Shown in pieces: positions 34,801-46,306 of a stretch of DNA of 64,000 nucleotides (the first letter of the stretch is position 1; each line of letters begins with the position of its first letter). The notes beneath the pieces are model-generated. The model did not search any database and had not been told where the DNA came from. It was given only the letters and a program-made list of their open reading frames with translations. Both the position numbers and the translations under genes were made by a program. The DNA is from Neoscytalidium dimidiatum (taxonomy: Eukaryota; Ascomycota; Dothideomycetes; Botryosphaeriales; Botryosphaeriaceae): the NCBI GenBank assembly GCA_037367355.1, contig CM074699.1, positions 868,001-932,000 on the forward strand. The letters are read 5' to 3'.

Positions 34801-36439
34801 ATGCATGTGAAAGCGCTCCTCCTAAGCGCCCTGCTACTGCCTGCATGCGTCGTCTCGGGGCCAATCGAGCAGAGGCAGGCATCTGACCCGCTGCCGACCG
34901 AGGCCGCGTCCGATCCCGGTGTGGCCGCGCAGCAGATCGACGTGCTTGCCCAGCACTCAACCGACAAGATCTACGCCGTATTGAAAAATTCGGACCAGAA
35001 GCGATCGGGAAGCTGCACCTTGGAGAACCTCTCCATTCGGCGAGAATGGTAAGACATCATTTCCCATGCAATTCCAAATCGGCGGAAGACCTGTGATGTT
35101 GACGAAGACGCAGGGGCACGCTGTCGAAATCAGATCGCAAGGCCTACATCAAAGCCGTCAAGTGCCTCCAGAGCCTACCCGCCCGCACGCCCTCCTCCCT
35201 CGTACCCGGCGCCAAATCCCGCTATGATGACTTCGTCGCGACGCACATCAACCAGACCCTGAACATCCACTATACCGTGAGCATCTTCCCGCGCCAACGA
35301 AGAACAAACATACACTGAACCATTCCATTTCCCTCGCAGGGCACCTTCCTATCATGGCATCGCTTGTTCACCTGGGAATACGAGCAAGCACTCCGCAACG
35401 AATGCGGCTACACCGGCACGCAACCGTAAGTCTCATCCGCCTCCCTTCCTCCTCTTCAAGCGCGAAAGCAAAGAAGAAGAAGGAGAAGGAGGAGAAGAAG
35501 AAAAAGAAAGGAAAACAAACAGATTTCTAACACCACCCTCCTCCCCTTCCAGCTACTGGGACTGGGCCCTCACAGCCAACACCACCCTCGCCGCCTCCCC
35601 ACTCCTGGACGGCACGCCGACCTCGCTCTCCGGCGACGGCCGGCCCGTCCCGCACCAGGGCTCCGTCGTCCTCGGCGCCTCGCAGGGCCTGCCCCCGATC
35701 TACCTGCCCCCCGGCACCGGCGGCGGCTGCGTCGCGTCCGGGCCGTTCGCGGACATGGTCGTCAACCTGGGGCCCGTCGCGCTCGACCTGACGGGCGGCA
35801 CGAGCGTCGGGTCGGGCCCGGGCGCCGCCGCGCTGGCGGCGTGGAACCCGCGCTGCCTGAGGCGCGACCTGACGGACGCCGTGAACCGCGCGTACGCGAA
35901 CGCGAGCAGCGTCGCGGGCCTGGTGCTGGGGAGCGCCGACGTGGGCGCCTTTCAGACGACGATGCAGGGCGTGCCCGGGAGCGGGAGCATCGGCGTGCAT
36001 GGCGGCGGGCATTACGCTATGGGTGAGTGGATTCCCCACGTCTTTCTATCCTTTCTTTTTTTTTTTTCTCTTCTTTGTTTCCTTTTCTTTGAAGAAGCAG
36101 AGGGTGTGGTAGGTTTCTATGCTTTTGCTAACGTTCTCCCTTTTTTTTCCGTTGTTGTCAGGCGGCGATCCTGGACGCGATGTCTTCGTTTCCCCGGGCG
36201 ATCCACTGTTCTACACGCATCATTCGCAGATCGACCGCGTCTGGACCATCTGGCAGTGGTTGGATATCAAAAATAGGCAGAATCAGGTCAGTGGTACGGG
36301 GACCTTCTTGAACTCGCCGCCGTCGGCGAACACAACGTTGGATACGGTCATCGATTTGGGATATGCGGCTGGAAAGCCAACGAGGGTGGGGGATCTTATG
36401 AGCACGATTGACGGTCCGTTCTGCTATCTGTATGCATGA
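34801..36439 (+). CDS. Secreted tyrosinase (type-3 copper enzyme)
   Basis: Exons 34801-35048, 35114-35276, 35340-35425, 35553-36022 and 36162-36439 join in phase to 414 residues. A signal peptide (about residues 1-20) is followed by a pro-like segment and REWGTLSKSDRKAYIKAVKCL. The CuA site has H127, H135 and H144 (in THINQ, NIHYT and LSWHRLF). The CuB site has H315 and H319 (GVHGGGHYAM) and the HH pair at 342-343 (FYTHHSQIDRVW). Tyrosinases hydroxylate monophenols and oxidise diphenols to quinones. This short secreted form, with YWDW and PPGTGGGC, resembles the tyrosinase-like proteins of fungal metabolite clusters (OrsC/UstQ type) more than melanin tyrosinases with a long C-terminal cap. 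No biosynthetic partner gene lies beside it. Minus-strand ORFs over exon 4 are GC-driven shadows. Confidence 0.92.
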
Positions 36440-37461
36440 TGGCGTAGTGAGTATGTAATACGTAACGTACGTCTTCATCCTCCCCTTTGCTCTGTAATTC
36501 AGCGACGAACTTTCGTCAAGCTGCGGTCCGGCTCCATGAGGTGTAATGGTGAGAGATCGTCGATCTTCACAGCTTGAGATCTGGGCTCGAAGGTATCCGG
36601 CAAAAGTTGCGGAAGAGCTCGAAATGGTGATGGTGATTTTTTCTCGGGTCAGAGGGTGTTCATTGCCCTTTCCAAATTTCGCGTGCCCCCAACGTCAACC
36701 TGCCAGGTCGTCACACGACGCCGTCAGAGGCTAATCATGAGAATGCAAGGAGAAGCGTTGACGGACTTCGATATGGCACACTATTTTTGGGTGCCCGACA
36801 GCCCCTTGCAGCGGCTGCGGCTGATTGCTCGGTGACGGACATCCAGGGTCCCAGAATCCGGCTGCTGATGTCATTCTCGACTTGCACGTAACAATTGAGG
36901 TGGCTTTGCACCTCAAAAACGTTGAGAAGTACCTACTCGCCGGGCATCAGTATAAGAGACCGAGGCAAGTTTTTAACAATGCTATGGGATGTCTCTTTTT
37001 GGTTGACTTGGCAGCTGGGAGAGAAGACTGGCAACCGCAGATATCAGACAGTGGGAACATATCTCGAACAGTGCGTCATAGGCGATGATCGAGCATATTC
37101 AAGCGTGATATAAACTTCAATGAAAGCGCTAGTCGGGCTTTAGTGCCGCTGGCACGGAAATCATCGGATGCCGAAATACACTACGACGATCTTCATCACT
37201 TCCAAAGAATGGGAACGGACACGGTCACGCGTATCATCTGGATCCCGCAAACTATCCAGCTTTACGTCAAATTACGGCTGGGGTATTAGAAATTAATGTA
37301 CCAACCAGGGTGATGATATCAATCCAAGCAGCCTGTAACGTCCGTCTCTCAATCTCCTGCCAAGAAACCCAAAAAGCACACCACGCATCGCGGTCGCGCA
37401 GAAACTGCTGAACCAAAGGCCTCGCGGAAGCCAGCGCAGAAGAGTTCGCCAATCCCCCTGC
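36440..37461. other. Intergenic, no gene seen
   Basis: The two neighbouring genes converge here. Plus-strand frames at 36825-37113 have some protein-like content (DVILDLHVTIEVALHL) but no start, splice or domain support. Confidence 0.45.
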
Positions 37462-38686
37462 CTATACCACCGCATTCGCCTCCTCCCGAGTCTCGTCGTC
37501 CCAGCACGTCTCCACCTCCCTCTCCAGCTTCCTCTCCAGCGCCTGCCTCAAACCCCTCTCCCTCTCCACCTCACTCTCCTCCTCCTCCTCCTCCTCTTCC
37601 TCCGCCTTCACCCACCACCGCTCCCCCCAAACGACATCCCTCCCCAACACCCCCCACCCCAGCTCCCGCGCAACCCGCACCACCCACTCGACCTCCTCCC
37701 TCGCCAACGCGCCCTGCCACTCCCTGCACGCCGTGACCAAGTACCTCCTCCGGGCCCACGCATCCCCCCAACCGTCCCACTCCGCCTCCCTCCTCTCCTC
37801 AAACGCGCCGACCAGCTGGCCCCTCAGCGCCTCCTCGCCCCTCCGCCGCGCCCGCCCGCCCACCCAGTCCATCCACCTCAGCTCCCGCACGATCCGCGCC
37901 GGCGCGCCCGCCCCCAGCGCCGCCTCGACCGCGCCGCGCAGGCCCCTCGCCGCGTCCCCGCACGCGCGGACGTCGCGCCGCAGATCGAGGTTGTCGTTCT
38001 CGCTTGCGTCGGCCGCTCCGTTCCCGTGGTTGCCGCTCGACTTGTTGTTGTTGCTGCTGTTTTCGCTGTTGTCGTCGTCGGCGTCGTCGTGGCGTTCAGC
38101 TTCGAAATACGACTCCGCACGCCGACAGGCCCGCACGCGCGCGCGCGCCGCGTCGATGGCCGGCGCGAGCGCCCGCACCAGGTGCGTCGCCACCTGGTGC
38201 GCGTCGTAGGCGGCGCGGCGGCGCAGGTGCTGGGCGATGGCGGCGAGGTCGGTGGCGGAGGGGATGTGGTAGGCGTTGACGAGGGCGGGGATGCTGGGGG
38301 GCCCGCTGTCGTTCTGTTTGGGGGTGTGGGCGGTGGGTGGAGTCAGTGGAGGAGCTGTCTTTGGAGGGGGGGATGGAAGGGTTTTTGGGGGGGGGGAGGG
38401 AGGAGGTTGCGATTACGATTGGTTGGATGAGCGCGAAGGTGTGGCGGCGGATGCGGTCGGCTTCCTGCGCGGCGTGGGCGGCGTGGTTGAGCAGGGTGAG
38501 GAGGGTGGTGGTGAGCTGCGCGTAGGCGGTCGGCGTGGGGCGGTGGGGCGTGGTGGGTGCGGTGGCTGGGTTGCTGTTGCTGTTCGGGTCGGGTTCTTCG
38601 CTGCTGGAGGGCGGTGTTGGGATGCGCGTGGTTGCGGCGTGAGCCACGTCGGCGGTTGGCGGCGGAGCAGCAGTGGGTTTGTTCAT
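37462..38686 (-). CDS. Unrecognised protein with acidic and Arg-rich segments
   Basis: Two exons, 38686-38417 and 38313-37462, with a 103-nt intron (GTAATC donor, CTGAC branch, CAG acceptor, phase 0), give 373 residues. The N-terminal 50 residues are Pro/Thr/Ser-rich. A helical stretch follows (YAQLTTTLLTLLNHAAHAAQEADRIRR), then a second helical part (IPSATDLAAIAQHLRRRAAYDAHQV). A low-complexity Asp/Asn/Ser insert comes next, then Arg/Trp-rich helices and a run of about eleven Glu. No membrane segment or catalytic motif is visible and I do not recognise the family. The second frame stays open after the intron and agrees in content, which favours a real gene. The very GC-rich DNA opens long shadow ORFs on the other strand. 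The 3' end could include another exon. Confidence 0.6.
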
Positions 38687-38703
38687 GGTGCGGTAAGAAT
38701 ATG

Positions 38704-38726
38704 GTGTGTGTGTGTGTGTGTGTGTG
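38704..38726. repeat. (GT)n microsatellite
   Basis: Uninterrupted dinucleotide repeat just upstream of the start codon of the minus-strand gene (CA on its coding strand). Length change here could affect its leader. Confidence 0.9.
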
Positions 38727-40115
38727 ATGTTGATGCTTGGTGACAAGGTTCTGTTTGATGTTGTTATGGACGTTGTTGTGCAGCGGGAGATCTTGAAGAA
38801 AAAAGGGTCCAATATGACGTTTTGGGAAAGAGCGGCGGTCGTGCGGCTGCAAGCATGTCCTGAGAGTGGTCGGTGTACACGCGCAGGTCTTCTGTCGAGA
38901 GGGTCGAAGTGCTACTGAGCGAGTGCAGCTCCATCGGATGGGCAGGCAGGTCATTTGGTGCTGAGCTAGTCCCTTGAGGCATTTGATGTCAAGGCTGCAT
39001 ACTGGTATGCATTCATTGAGCTGCTGTCTGCGGTACAGGGTCTTTGAGAGCAACAATAGTGAGGATGAGAGCGGTAACCAAGACGGCTGTGGTATGCGCT
39101 ACCTTGAACACCACCGTTCCGCACTCACCATACGACTTCTCGCTCATAGCGTGAGGGTTTTTCCAGATTTCTACCTGAAGACTCACCATCTGCTCATTCG
39201 GTCCAGGGCGCTTTCCGCCGCAGCCACCAGTTCTGCGTTGACTTCGGCGTGCTTGCGGCGGGCGGCTGACGTCACGGGGTCCTTTCTCTCCGGTATGTGA
39301 CCAGTTAGGCTAATTCAAGATCATGGTCCTTAAGCGGCAGAGGATATTCTTGGCTCTTCCGCTCTGAATCTGTTGAATGGTGCAGAAACCACGCATCCGA
39401 ACCAGCGCCATCCGCTCAAAGCCGGCGGGCGGTCCACCAAGATCACTTCGCGATTCCTCCACCAAATCTGCGCCACACAGGCTCATCTACCGCGAGGGCG
39501 CATCCATACCACCAAGACCCCTATTAGTCTACAGAGAACAATATGAGAGCATAGTATGATAAAATTGCCTGATGTGGAGTAGGGCGAGCGTGCGGGGAAA
39601 CTGGATCGGCACCTGGTACATTTCCGATTGGCTCCTCGCTTATCTTATCGCCCAATAGGCTCACCCCTATGTCCGTTCTCCACCTACTGCTTATATTGAT
39701 CGCCCTGCGACTCCTGGAGATATTGCTCAATGGTATGCATTAAGTACCGCCTTGCATCAACAGCTGGCAAATGCTCTATGGGGCCAATCCCCGCATAGGC
39801 GATACCGTGCAGCCAGAAGAAAATAGCGAGGCGAAGCGGACATCACGAATATCGTACTTCCCCAGTCTCTTTATAGCCTTTCACAAGCCTGTAAATCTCG
39901 TCAATAATGCGTTATGTACAAGCTTAAGGTACTCTGATATTCTCGTATGCGCGATTATCCAGCCTATATTCTCCGTCATAATTGCAGCGTGTCGACGATC
40001 GCACACGTATCTTACATTTCGAACCGTATGCGCCCCTTTCCCAAATGCTTTGGCCTTTTCTATTTTCTTTCACTTCCCAGGCATGCCAACAGATCATAAA
40101 CCCATGAAAACGCCG
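38727..40115. other. Intergenic, no gene seen
   Basis: Promoter side of the unrecognised minus gene and the 3' flank of the rhodopsin-fold gene. Short ORFs only. Confidence 0.5.
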
Positions 40116-41509
40116 TCATCTTGCAAGATTCTCAATATCCGTCCCCATACTGTCCATCGACGTCCCGCAATGCGATAATCGATTGTTCATCGGCCCTGCC
40201 GTGGCCCTACTCTGTAGCAGAATGCTTTCATCGCTCAATCTCCCGTCATCAAGAGCTGTCATGGAAGATGCAGTTTGCTTGGATGGGTAGCTCGCGGTAG
40301 TGGGGCCGGGGTGCGCTTTGTGGGCCAGCTCGATGCCGCGGCTGTGGGCGGTGCCGTATGCGTTCGCGTGCGGCGGCGTGAGGCGGGAGGTGCCGTAGCT
40401 TTGAGACGAGGCCTGGCCGCGGAGGACGCGCCAGAGCGGGCGCAGGATGGGGACGCAGCTGGCGCAGATGGTGATGCAGAGCTCGGTTGCGCACCAAAGC
40501 ACGGGTCGGACGATGATGTCTGAGGCGATGTCAGTCTTTGGGCTTGGGTCGGGCCTGGCAGCGCTTTGCGTACACATGAGTACCGAGAGGTCGCTCGTCT
40601 TGGTTTCGATGATCGTGACGCTGCGGACGCTCCCAGCTATCGCCGCGCTTCGTTATGGTGTCAGTGGATACGGTGGGGCAGGAGGGCGATAGTGTGGGCT
40701 TACAGGATGCCGAAGCTCAGCGCAGTGCCGATCAGACGTTTCTCCGCTTTGGGCATTTGAAGCCCGTACAAAATGGTCCACGGAAGGATCACGAGTGCAA
40801 CGTCACAGACAACTGACACAACTTGACGGGAGATGAGTATTGGCGGCTTGTTTGTGATAAGAGATGCTCTGAGTACTTACTTGATCCAGCGAAGAGAAAG
40901 GCCGTGAACGCCACAGGGTCGAATAGAAACGTCCCCGACACTGTGACATCCCAACACGCCTCGACAGGATTACACCGCGCGAAGTGGAACACGCTTGACA
41001 GCAGACATATCACGGAGATTACGATGATGATTATCCAGAGGACAACTCGGTGCCATGTTTTGACGACTATGCGGAGAAGGAAAAGCGCAACGGAGGCTTT
41101 GCTGGCGGCAACACCGATGTACGCTGGCGATGATGAGCGGCGAGAGACTCGTATCGAAAACGTAGACTTACAGAAGGCCTGTCCTATGCCTACCGCTTTG
41201 TACATCTCTCCGAAGGTGTTGGGATCGGCGTTGGTGCCTCGCGCACCGAGGCCGTGCATGGTGGCCTCGGTCAGGAAAGCGGCGTAAATGAGCAGCATTG
41301 CCTGCAGTGTTGCCGGTGGTCAGCCCAATCGCCGGCCTGGAACGACTCGAACTCACCCACGCGACGACGGCGGCATAATCGTCAGCGCCAGGCAGTTTGA
41401 GGATGGCGATGCGCGTGTACAGCCTGGCGGCGACGAAACAGGCAGAGATGAAGGTCAGGGTCCACATCACGCCGATAACGACAATCCCGATATCCGACGG
41501 GTAGACCAT
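40116..41509 (-). CDS. Seven-TM fungal rhodopsin-fold (SAT4/PTH11-like) membrane protein
   Basis: Six exons on the minus strand: 41509-41357, 41301-41172, 41123-40881, 40812-40704, 40647-40574 and 40519-40116. Introns of 48-68 nt, phases fit, 370 residues. Seven hydrophobic segments can be placed: GIVVIGVMWTLTFISACFVAARLYTR, AMLLIYAAFL, SYIGVAASKASVALFLLRIV, VVLWIIIIVISVICLL, GTFLFDPVAFTAFLF/IVCDVALVILPW, LIGTALSFGILAAIAGSV and PVLWCATELCITICASCVP. The order and the RLYTR, CNPVEACW and LPW elements fit the conserved domain shared by fungal integral membrane proteins and PTH11-like receptors. A Ser/Thr-rich cytosolic tail of about 90 residues follows. Ligand and role are unknown. Intron 5 (54 nt) is a multiple of three and stop-free; I accept it because it has a CTGAC branch and restores a compact last helix. 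Confidence 0.85.
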
Positions 41510-41603
41510 GATGCAAAAGCAAAAATGGAGGCGCACATTTGAGTTTGCGGGAGTGTTATGCAGCTCGGCGGATGTGTGCGCGAGGCTGCCAGGGCCCAGT
41601 CAC

Positions 41604-41609
41604 TATATA
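41604..41609 (-). promoter_or_regulatory. TATA-like box of the rhodopsin-fold gene
   Basis: TATATA about 95 bases upstream of the start codon at 41509, read on the minus strand. Confidence 0.4.
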
Positions 41610-43561
41610 CGTGTGCCCGTCCGGGCGGGTGTGCTGCCCAAAGCAAGCATGTCAGGGTCAGGCACCTCGTCGCGCGCCTTGCAGCGGGAGGAGGATGCTA
41701 ATAGTGAGACGGGGCAAGTTCCGCGGGTAATGCAGCCTATACGAGGAGTGCGGCTGGTGGCTGGCTCGCGGTCCGCGGGCTCTTCGGGGCCCACGGCAGC
41801 ATATCGCTTCAAAACAACATACATACGGCGGCATCGGGGGACGGCGGTCCGTGCAATCGATCCGATTCGCCTGCTGCGACGCGTGCCTTGCCTGATCGCG
41901 CCTGGACCGCTGCGGCCGGGCCTGGGTGCCAGATCGTGGAGGCTAGGGCTGGGATCTGCATTTGATCTCCAACCCAGTCGTCGTTCTCCTCGCCGCCGCT
42001 TGGTGAGGTGCCAATACGTGATCCTCGAGATCTTATATACGCCCCTGGCTCCGCTGCGCTTTTGCCGACCGCCTCGTCTGGCCGCTCCAGGAACTCCGAC
42101 ATCTGTTCACAGCCTGGTATGGGGCTGCGGTGGCGTCCTGAAACTGGGCGCACCGCGAGATGAGATGACCATGATCTCATTCCTCTGCCTGCGCTGCGGC
42201 ATTGTCAAGCAGAAACCCGCTTCTCCATGACTCGACCTCCGGCACGCTTTATCCCGTGCTGCCTTTTCGGCCCCCAGATCGCCTTCCCGTCGCCTATTCG
42301 ACCCGTTCGCTGATTATGGCACATGCCGGCCCATCTTGGCCGCAATCCCGCTCGCGATTCATTCGGATTCGGGTCGCCGCCCTCGGATCCGCCTCCGACT
42401 GCCATGCCGGGCTTTCACCCGACCCCGACTTTTAAAAAGGCAGTATTCTCCCGCCCGGGTTGTTCGATGGTGCTGTGAAACGTCCGCGCACTCGATGGTG
42501 CATGAAGATTGTCTTGGGAGGCGCGGCGACTTCAGCATCTATATCTTGTCAGCAATGCGCAATAAAACGCCGGCCCATCACAACACCTCCTGCCCATGCT
42601 CGCATCCTGACGTTCGAACGAGCAGGTTCAACGCGCACTTCTTTCCGACGCAGCAGGCCCAGATCCGGATTCCGTTTGCAAGCTTGCTGGAGAGCAATGT
42701 GCGCGCATTTGGACACCTGAGCACGGCCGATGGATGACCGTCTGCCAAGCCTCCTCGGACCATGTACCAAAGTAGCGTCACGCTGAAAGAGCTATGAATG
42801 CTGTGTTGGCAAAATGTTCTGGGAAGAAGCTGGTATGACGGAAGGCGTGTTGGGCGCCAAGATCTACGGTGGGACGAAGTGTTAGGACATGATACCGAGG
42901 AAGCGGCTGTTCTACGGCTAGGCTGGGCGCTGTTGGTCCGCGCGCAGAAGAAAATGGAGGATATTCTAGCAATTGGATGGGTGTTGGGACATGTGAAGTG
43001 TGATCGAAGGGTAAAGAGGTGAGAAGACGGGCAGCGACGTCGCCAGGATCCATGTCCATCCACCGAGCCATCCGTGCCATCGCTTTACCTTGTCAAGCTT
43101 CCTAATCTGGCTTTGAGATATCACCATCGACTACGAAATCGCTGCTCTCCGTCCAACCGGGCCTTGCGGCGATTGCAACTGTGTTCGGCGTGCTGGAATT
43201 CTAGTGTGTTGCTATTGCCCGCTGTGCACGGGCCACGCGACCACTCACCACCATTGAGTTTCTATCGCGATACACGACTCCGAACAATAGACACAATGCA
43301 AACAATGCAGACAATAGTACAGTATGCGCCACTCGCTGGAAAGCATTTTTCCCCCCACTGCTTCTCCAACCAGCTCCATCCCTCTACATCTCCACATTCG
43401 AGACTACGCCGATCCACCACTTGTGCCGCTTGCACGCCAAGGTAGCCTCGTCATATCGCAGAGTATCGAGCTCAGATACAGCATCCTCCGCCTAACTATA
43501 CGTTTCTCTCCATCATTGTACATCGAACTTCCCACGACTCTGCACCACATCCTCAACAACC
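41610..43561. other. Intergenic between divergent genes, no gene seen
   Basis: Shared upstream region of the rhodopsin-fold gene (minus) and the coiled-coil gene (plus). Several ORFs near 42578-43063 are open on both strands without motifs. C/T-rich tracts at 43340-43560 precede the plus-strand start, as is common before fungal start codons. Confidence 0.5.
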
Positions 43562-44737
43562 ATGAGCCGTTCCAGCCCCCCTTCTACCCCCTCCTCCACC
43601 GCCACACAGCAGCGCATTCAGCAGTTGGAGCATGACCTCGAAGAGACCCTCGCCCAAAATGACCGCATTCGGTCGTATAACATCGACCTCGAAAACAACC
43701 AAGTCGACCTCCAACGCAAAATCAAAGCCAAAGACGCCGAACTTGCCGAACTACGCACCACCCTGCAGCGCGCCAACGCTGAGAAAAACGCACGCTATCA
43801 AGACAACCTCAAGCTGATGAAGGAAAACTTCATCCGTGACAATATAGACAAGGCACGCATCCTAGAGCTTGAGCAGGAAGTCGCCGCCCTCAAGCGCCCA
43901 GCAGCGCCGCAGCCACCACCCCCCTTCCAAGACGACGACGTGCAGCCAACCACAACCAACACCAACACCAGCAGCCCGCAGCCAGCCCGCTACAAGCTAC
44001 GCGCTGCGACCCGCCAGCCGACCAGCACCGCCCCTCAGCAATCCACCTCCGCCCGCCCCGCCATCCGCGCCATGTTCACAGCCCTCCAGCACGGCCTGGA
44101 GGACGCCGCGTCCCCGCCAACCCTCCCGCTCGCATCCCTCCGGGACCGCGCCTCCGTCACCAGCTACCTGAACGACACCACCACGCCGGACGCTCCCTCC
44201 TCCCCCGCCCCCGCCACCGCCATCCCGGACCCGTCGTCCTCCACTACCACCACCACGACGCCCCCGCCACCCGTGCACCCCGACTGCGACGCCGCCAAAG
44301 CCCTCCTCCTCGCGCGGCTCCAGCTCGCGCCCACGGCCGACGCGGGCCGCCCCGTCTTCGTCGACGCCCTCGCCCCCACGCACCCGCTCGTCGCCGCGCT
44401 CGCGCCCGCCCTCGACGCGCTGCTCTGCTCGCGCGCCAAGGCCGCGCGCGCCGCCAAGTGGGCCGCCGGCGACGTCGCCGCCGGCTACTGCCTGAGCGGG
44501 GCGCTGTCGACGCGGCGCCGGCCCGCCTGGGAGGACGGCGCGGGCCGGGCGTGCCGCGAGTGCAAGGGCGCCGGTCGGCCGTGCGTCGTGAGGCGCGAGG
44601 GCGGCGAGGTGGTGTGTTTGCCGCGGGCGGGCACCGAGCCGGGCGGCGGCGGCGGCGGCGGCGGCGGGTGGGGGGAGGTTGGGGTTTGGGTTGGGGTGGG
44701 GGGTGGGGCGGGGAGGAAGAGGAGGAGGGTGGAGTGA
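43562..44737 (+). CDS. Coiled-coil protein with a C-terminal cysteine cluster
   Basis: A single open exon of 391 residues starts in a C/T-rich leader. Residues about 15-115 form a coiled coil with regular heptads (QRIQQLEHDLEETLAQNDRI, LQRKIKAKDAELAELRTTL, LELEQEVAALKR). A long Pro/Thr/Ser-rich linker follows. The C-terminal third has a helical segment and a small cysteine cluster: C331-x2-C334-x6-C341, then C352 (CRECKGAGRPC...VVC). Its first half looks like part of a zinc-binding knuckle. It ends in a Gly run and a basic GRKRRRV tail that could be a nuclear signal. I do not recognise a named family. A nuclear, DNA- or chromatin-linked role is an inference from the tail and the Cys cluster only. 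Very GC-rich codons raise shadow ORFs on both strands. Confidence 0.7.
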   Translation: MSRSSPPSTPSSTATQQRIQQLEHDLEETLAQNDRIRSYNIDLENNQVDLQRKIKAKDAELAELRTTLQRANAEKNARYQDNLKLMKENFIRDNIDKARILELEQEVAALKRPAAPQPPPPFQDDDVQPTTTNTNTSSPQPARYKLRAATRQPTSTAPQQSTSARPAIRAMFTALQHGLEDAASPPTLPLASLRDRASVTSYLNDTTTPDAPSSPAPATAIPDPSSSTTTTTTPPPPVHPDCDAAKALLLARLQLAPTADAGRPVFVDALAPTHPLVAALAPALDALLCSRAKAARAAKWAAGDVAAGYCLSGALSTRRRPAWEDGAGRACRECKGAGRPCVVRREGGEVVCLPRAGTEPGGGGGGGGGWGEVGVWVGVGGGAGRKRRRVE

Positions 44738-45967
44738 GGGAATCGGTGGAGGGGATGGGATTGGAGCGGGAGGGAAGATAGGCGAGTTAGGATGGATTAG
44801 CTGGTGGAGAGCTTTGGCGTGAGTTTTGATGTTGTTGAAGGCGGGGCGGTCATCTATGGATAGGGTCTGATTGTTTTGCGGGAGTTCTGGTCAAGTGTTC
44901 CGGACTTTGACGGTGAACAAATGGCTCTCTTCAGAAACCCTAAAAACTCGTTGAGCACGTGCATGGGAAACGGTTGGACTGTTAAAACGTCTATCCCAGA
45001 GACAAACTTACGATTTTTCATTTCGAGCCACTTCTACCGCTGCCTGTATGCTGCACACAAGATCCATCATGAAGCCTTTCACCGGTGTTGCCAGCTCAGC
45101 CGCTCTCACCGCGCCCGCTGCACTCGTGATGCCCACATCGGCCGAGACTTCACCTCCCTCAAGCCTCCTAAGACCTGAAGCTGAAGTCGACAGCACCGTC
45201 CAGCCTGCGACTCCAGAGCCTCAAGATTTCAGAACTGAAGGCGGCCCATCCAGATATCACTTTACCTTTCGTAAAGGTATCTGTCTTGACTAACAAGCTC
45301 GACATCGATACTGTTATTGTTGAGCATGATGTCGAGCCAGACCCACCGTGAGCCCGGAGGCTACGCGGATGAGTAGCAGGAATATTGAAGCGCGCGGGAA
45401 AGCCAACAGAAGATCTCCCCTGCTTGTTCATGTGACGGGATTTGCGCTCTAAATTATACAGAGGGATTGCGAGAATGAAAGAGGCTTTTGGACTTATTCT
45501 CGCGGTGGCAAGGGTTAGCTTCAGGTTCAACATTCTGAGACGGTTTACGTCCTTGTCATGTTGGGCACGCAGAAGTTCCAAACATCTTGAAGTGAAGTTG
45601 GTAGTCTTCTTCTCCATTTGCTTGCAGAATTTCATGGCTGCAGAACAGCAGTAACTCCTATATGAACTCAAAATACCAGATTATTTTTGAAGCTGAGCAA
45701 CAGCTCATGCAAAACTATTCTTTTGAGATACCGCGCCATACCAGATTCAGATTCCTGCTAAATAGCCTTGAGAGTTTCATTCAGGTAATCATCGAACTAT
45801 TGCTCACAGAGTATATCTCACTCAAATATTTCACGTACCGTCTGTATCGATATCGTGTTCACTGTGCCGCTTCGACGTAGGCTCTTCTCATCCTGAGCCA
45901 GCCTCTTGGTGATTATCGGTATGGCTGAAACGTATGAGTCAACAGGCAAGTCTTCCATGTCACTGGT
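44738..45967. other. Intergenic with two unresolved open stretches
   Basis: On the plus strand a frame without its own ATG is open at about 45174-45353 and reads like protein (ISELKAAHPDITLPFVKVSV, then LDIDTVIVEHDVEPDPP). A nearby frame from 45069 starts with a signal-like MKPFTGVASSAALTAPAALV. I cannot join the two with good splice sites. On the minus strand a 167-codon frame (45671-45168) overlaps it. Only one can be real. Confidence 0.35.
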
Positions 45968-46306
45968 TCAGCCTGGGAGATGCTGCTCTTTGTAGAAGTC
46001 GGTAAGCTCAAGTCTGATCGGGTTGCCTGCCCAAGGCGCTGCGGCTCCACCTGAGAGAATCTTTTGGACCACCGGATGAAGTATGTTGAAGAGATAACGA
46101 CATTTCAACGCAAGGCATGTGAAATCAGCGGCTTTCTCTACGATTGACAGTATGGGGGAATAAGGAAAAGAGTCGGAGAGGTCTGGTTGATCCTTGGCGT
46201 GTGCTAGAGCTGCTTCGATGAGGCGAGGCGTGATCTCGTCGAGGAGCTCTCCAGGGAGCTGAATCAGACGGAATTCTAGATACCTTGAACGCCAAATCGG
46301 TGTTAA
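45968..46306 (-). CDS. F-box-like coding segment, probably an exon or relic
   Basis: On the minus strand, after a TATAG acceptor-like site, a frame is open for 112 codons to a TGA at 45968-45970. It begins LTPIWRSRYLEFRLIQLPGE. LIQLPGELLDEI followed, after an insert, by DFTCLALKCRYLFNIL matches the two halves of the F-box motif (L-P-x-E-L-L-x-x-I ... CLALTC-R-x-L). F-box proteins link targets to SCF ubiquitin ligases. There is no ATG in this segment, so an upstream exon is needed; I could not find a convincing one in 46307-46700. It may be a gene with a missing first exon, or a decayed copy. Confidence 0.45.
   Translation of the reverse strand, partial: LTPIWRSRYLEFRLIQLPGELLDEITPRLIEAALAHAKDQPDLSDSFPYSPILSIVEKAADFTCLALKCRYLFNILHPVVQKILSGGAAAPWAGNPIRLELTDFYKEQHLPG

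Noticed and set aside
35527..36039. 170-codon minus-strand ORF inside the tyrosinase gene
   Set aside because: Shadow of a GC-rich exon; the plus strand carries a complete tyrosinase domain in frame.
45168..45671. 167-codon minus-strand ORF as a membrane-protein exon
   Set aside because: Weak resemblance to a helix-turn segment only, contradicted by an equally good plus-strand frame; no splice links.
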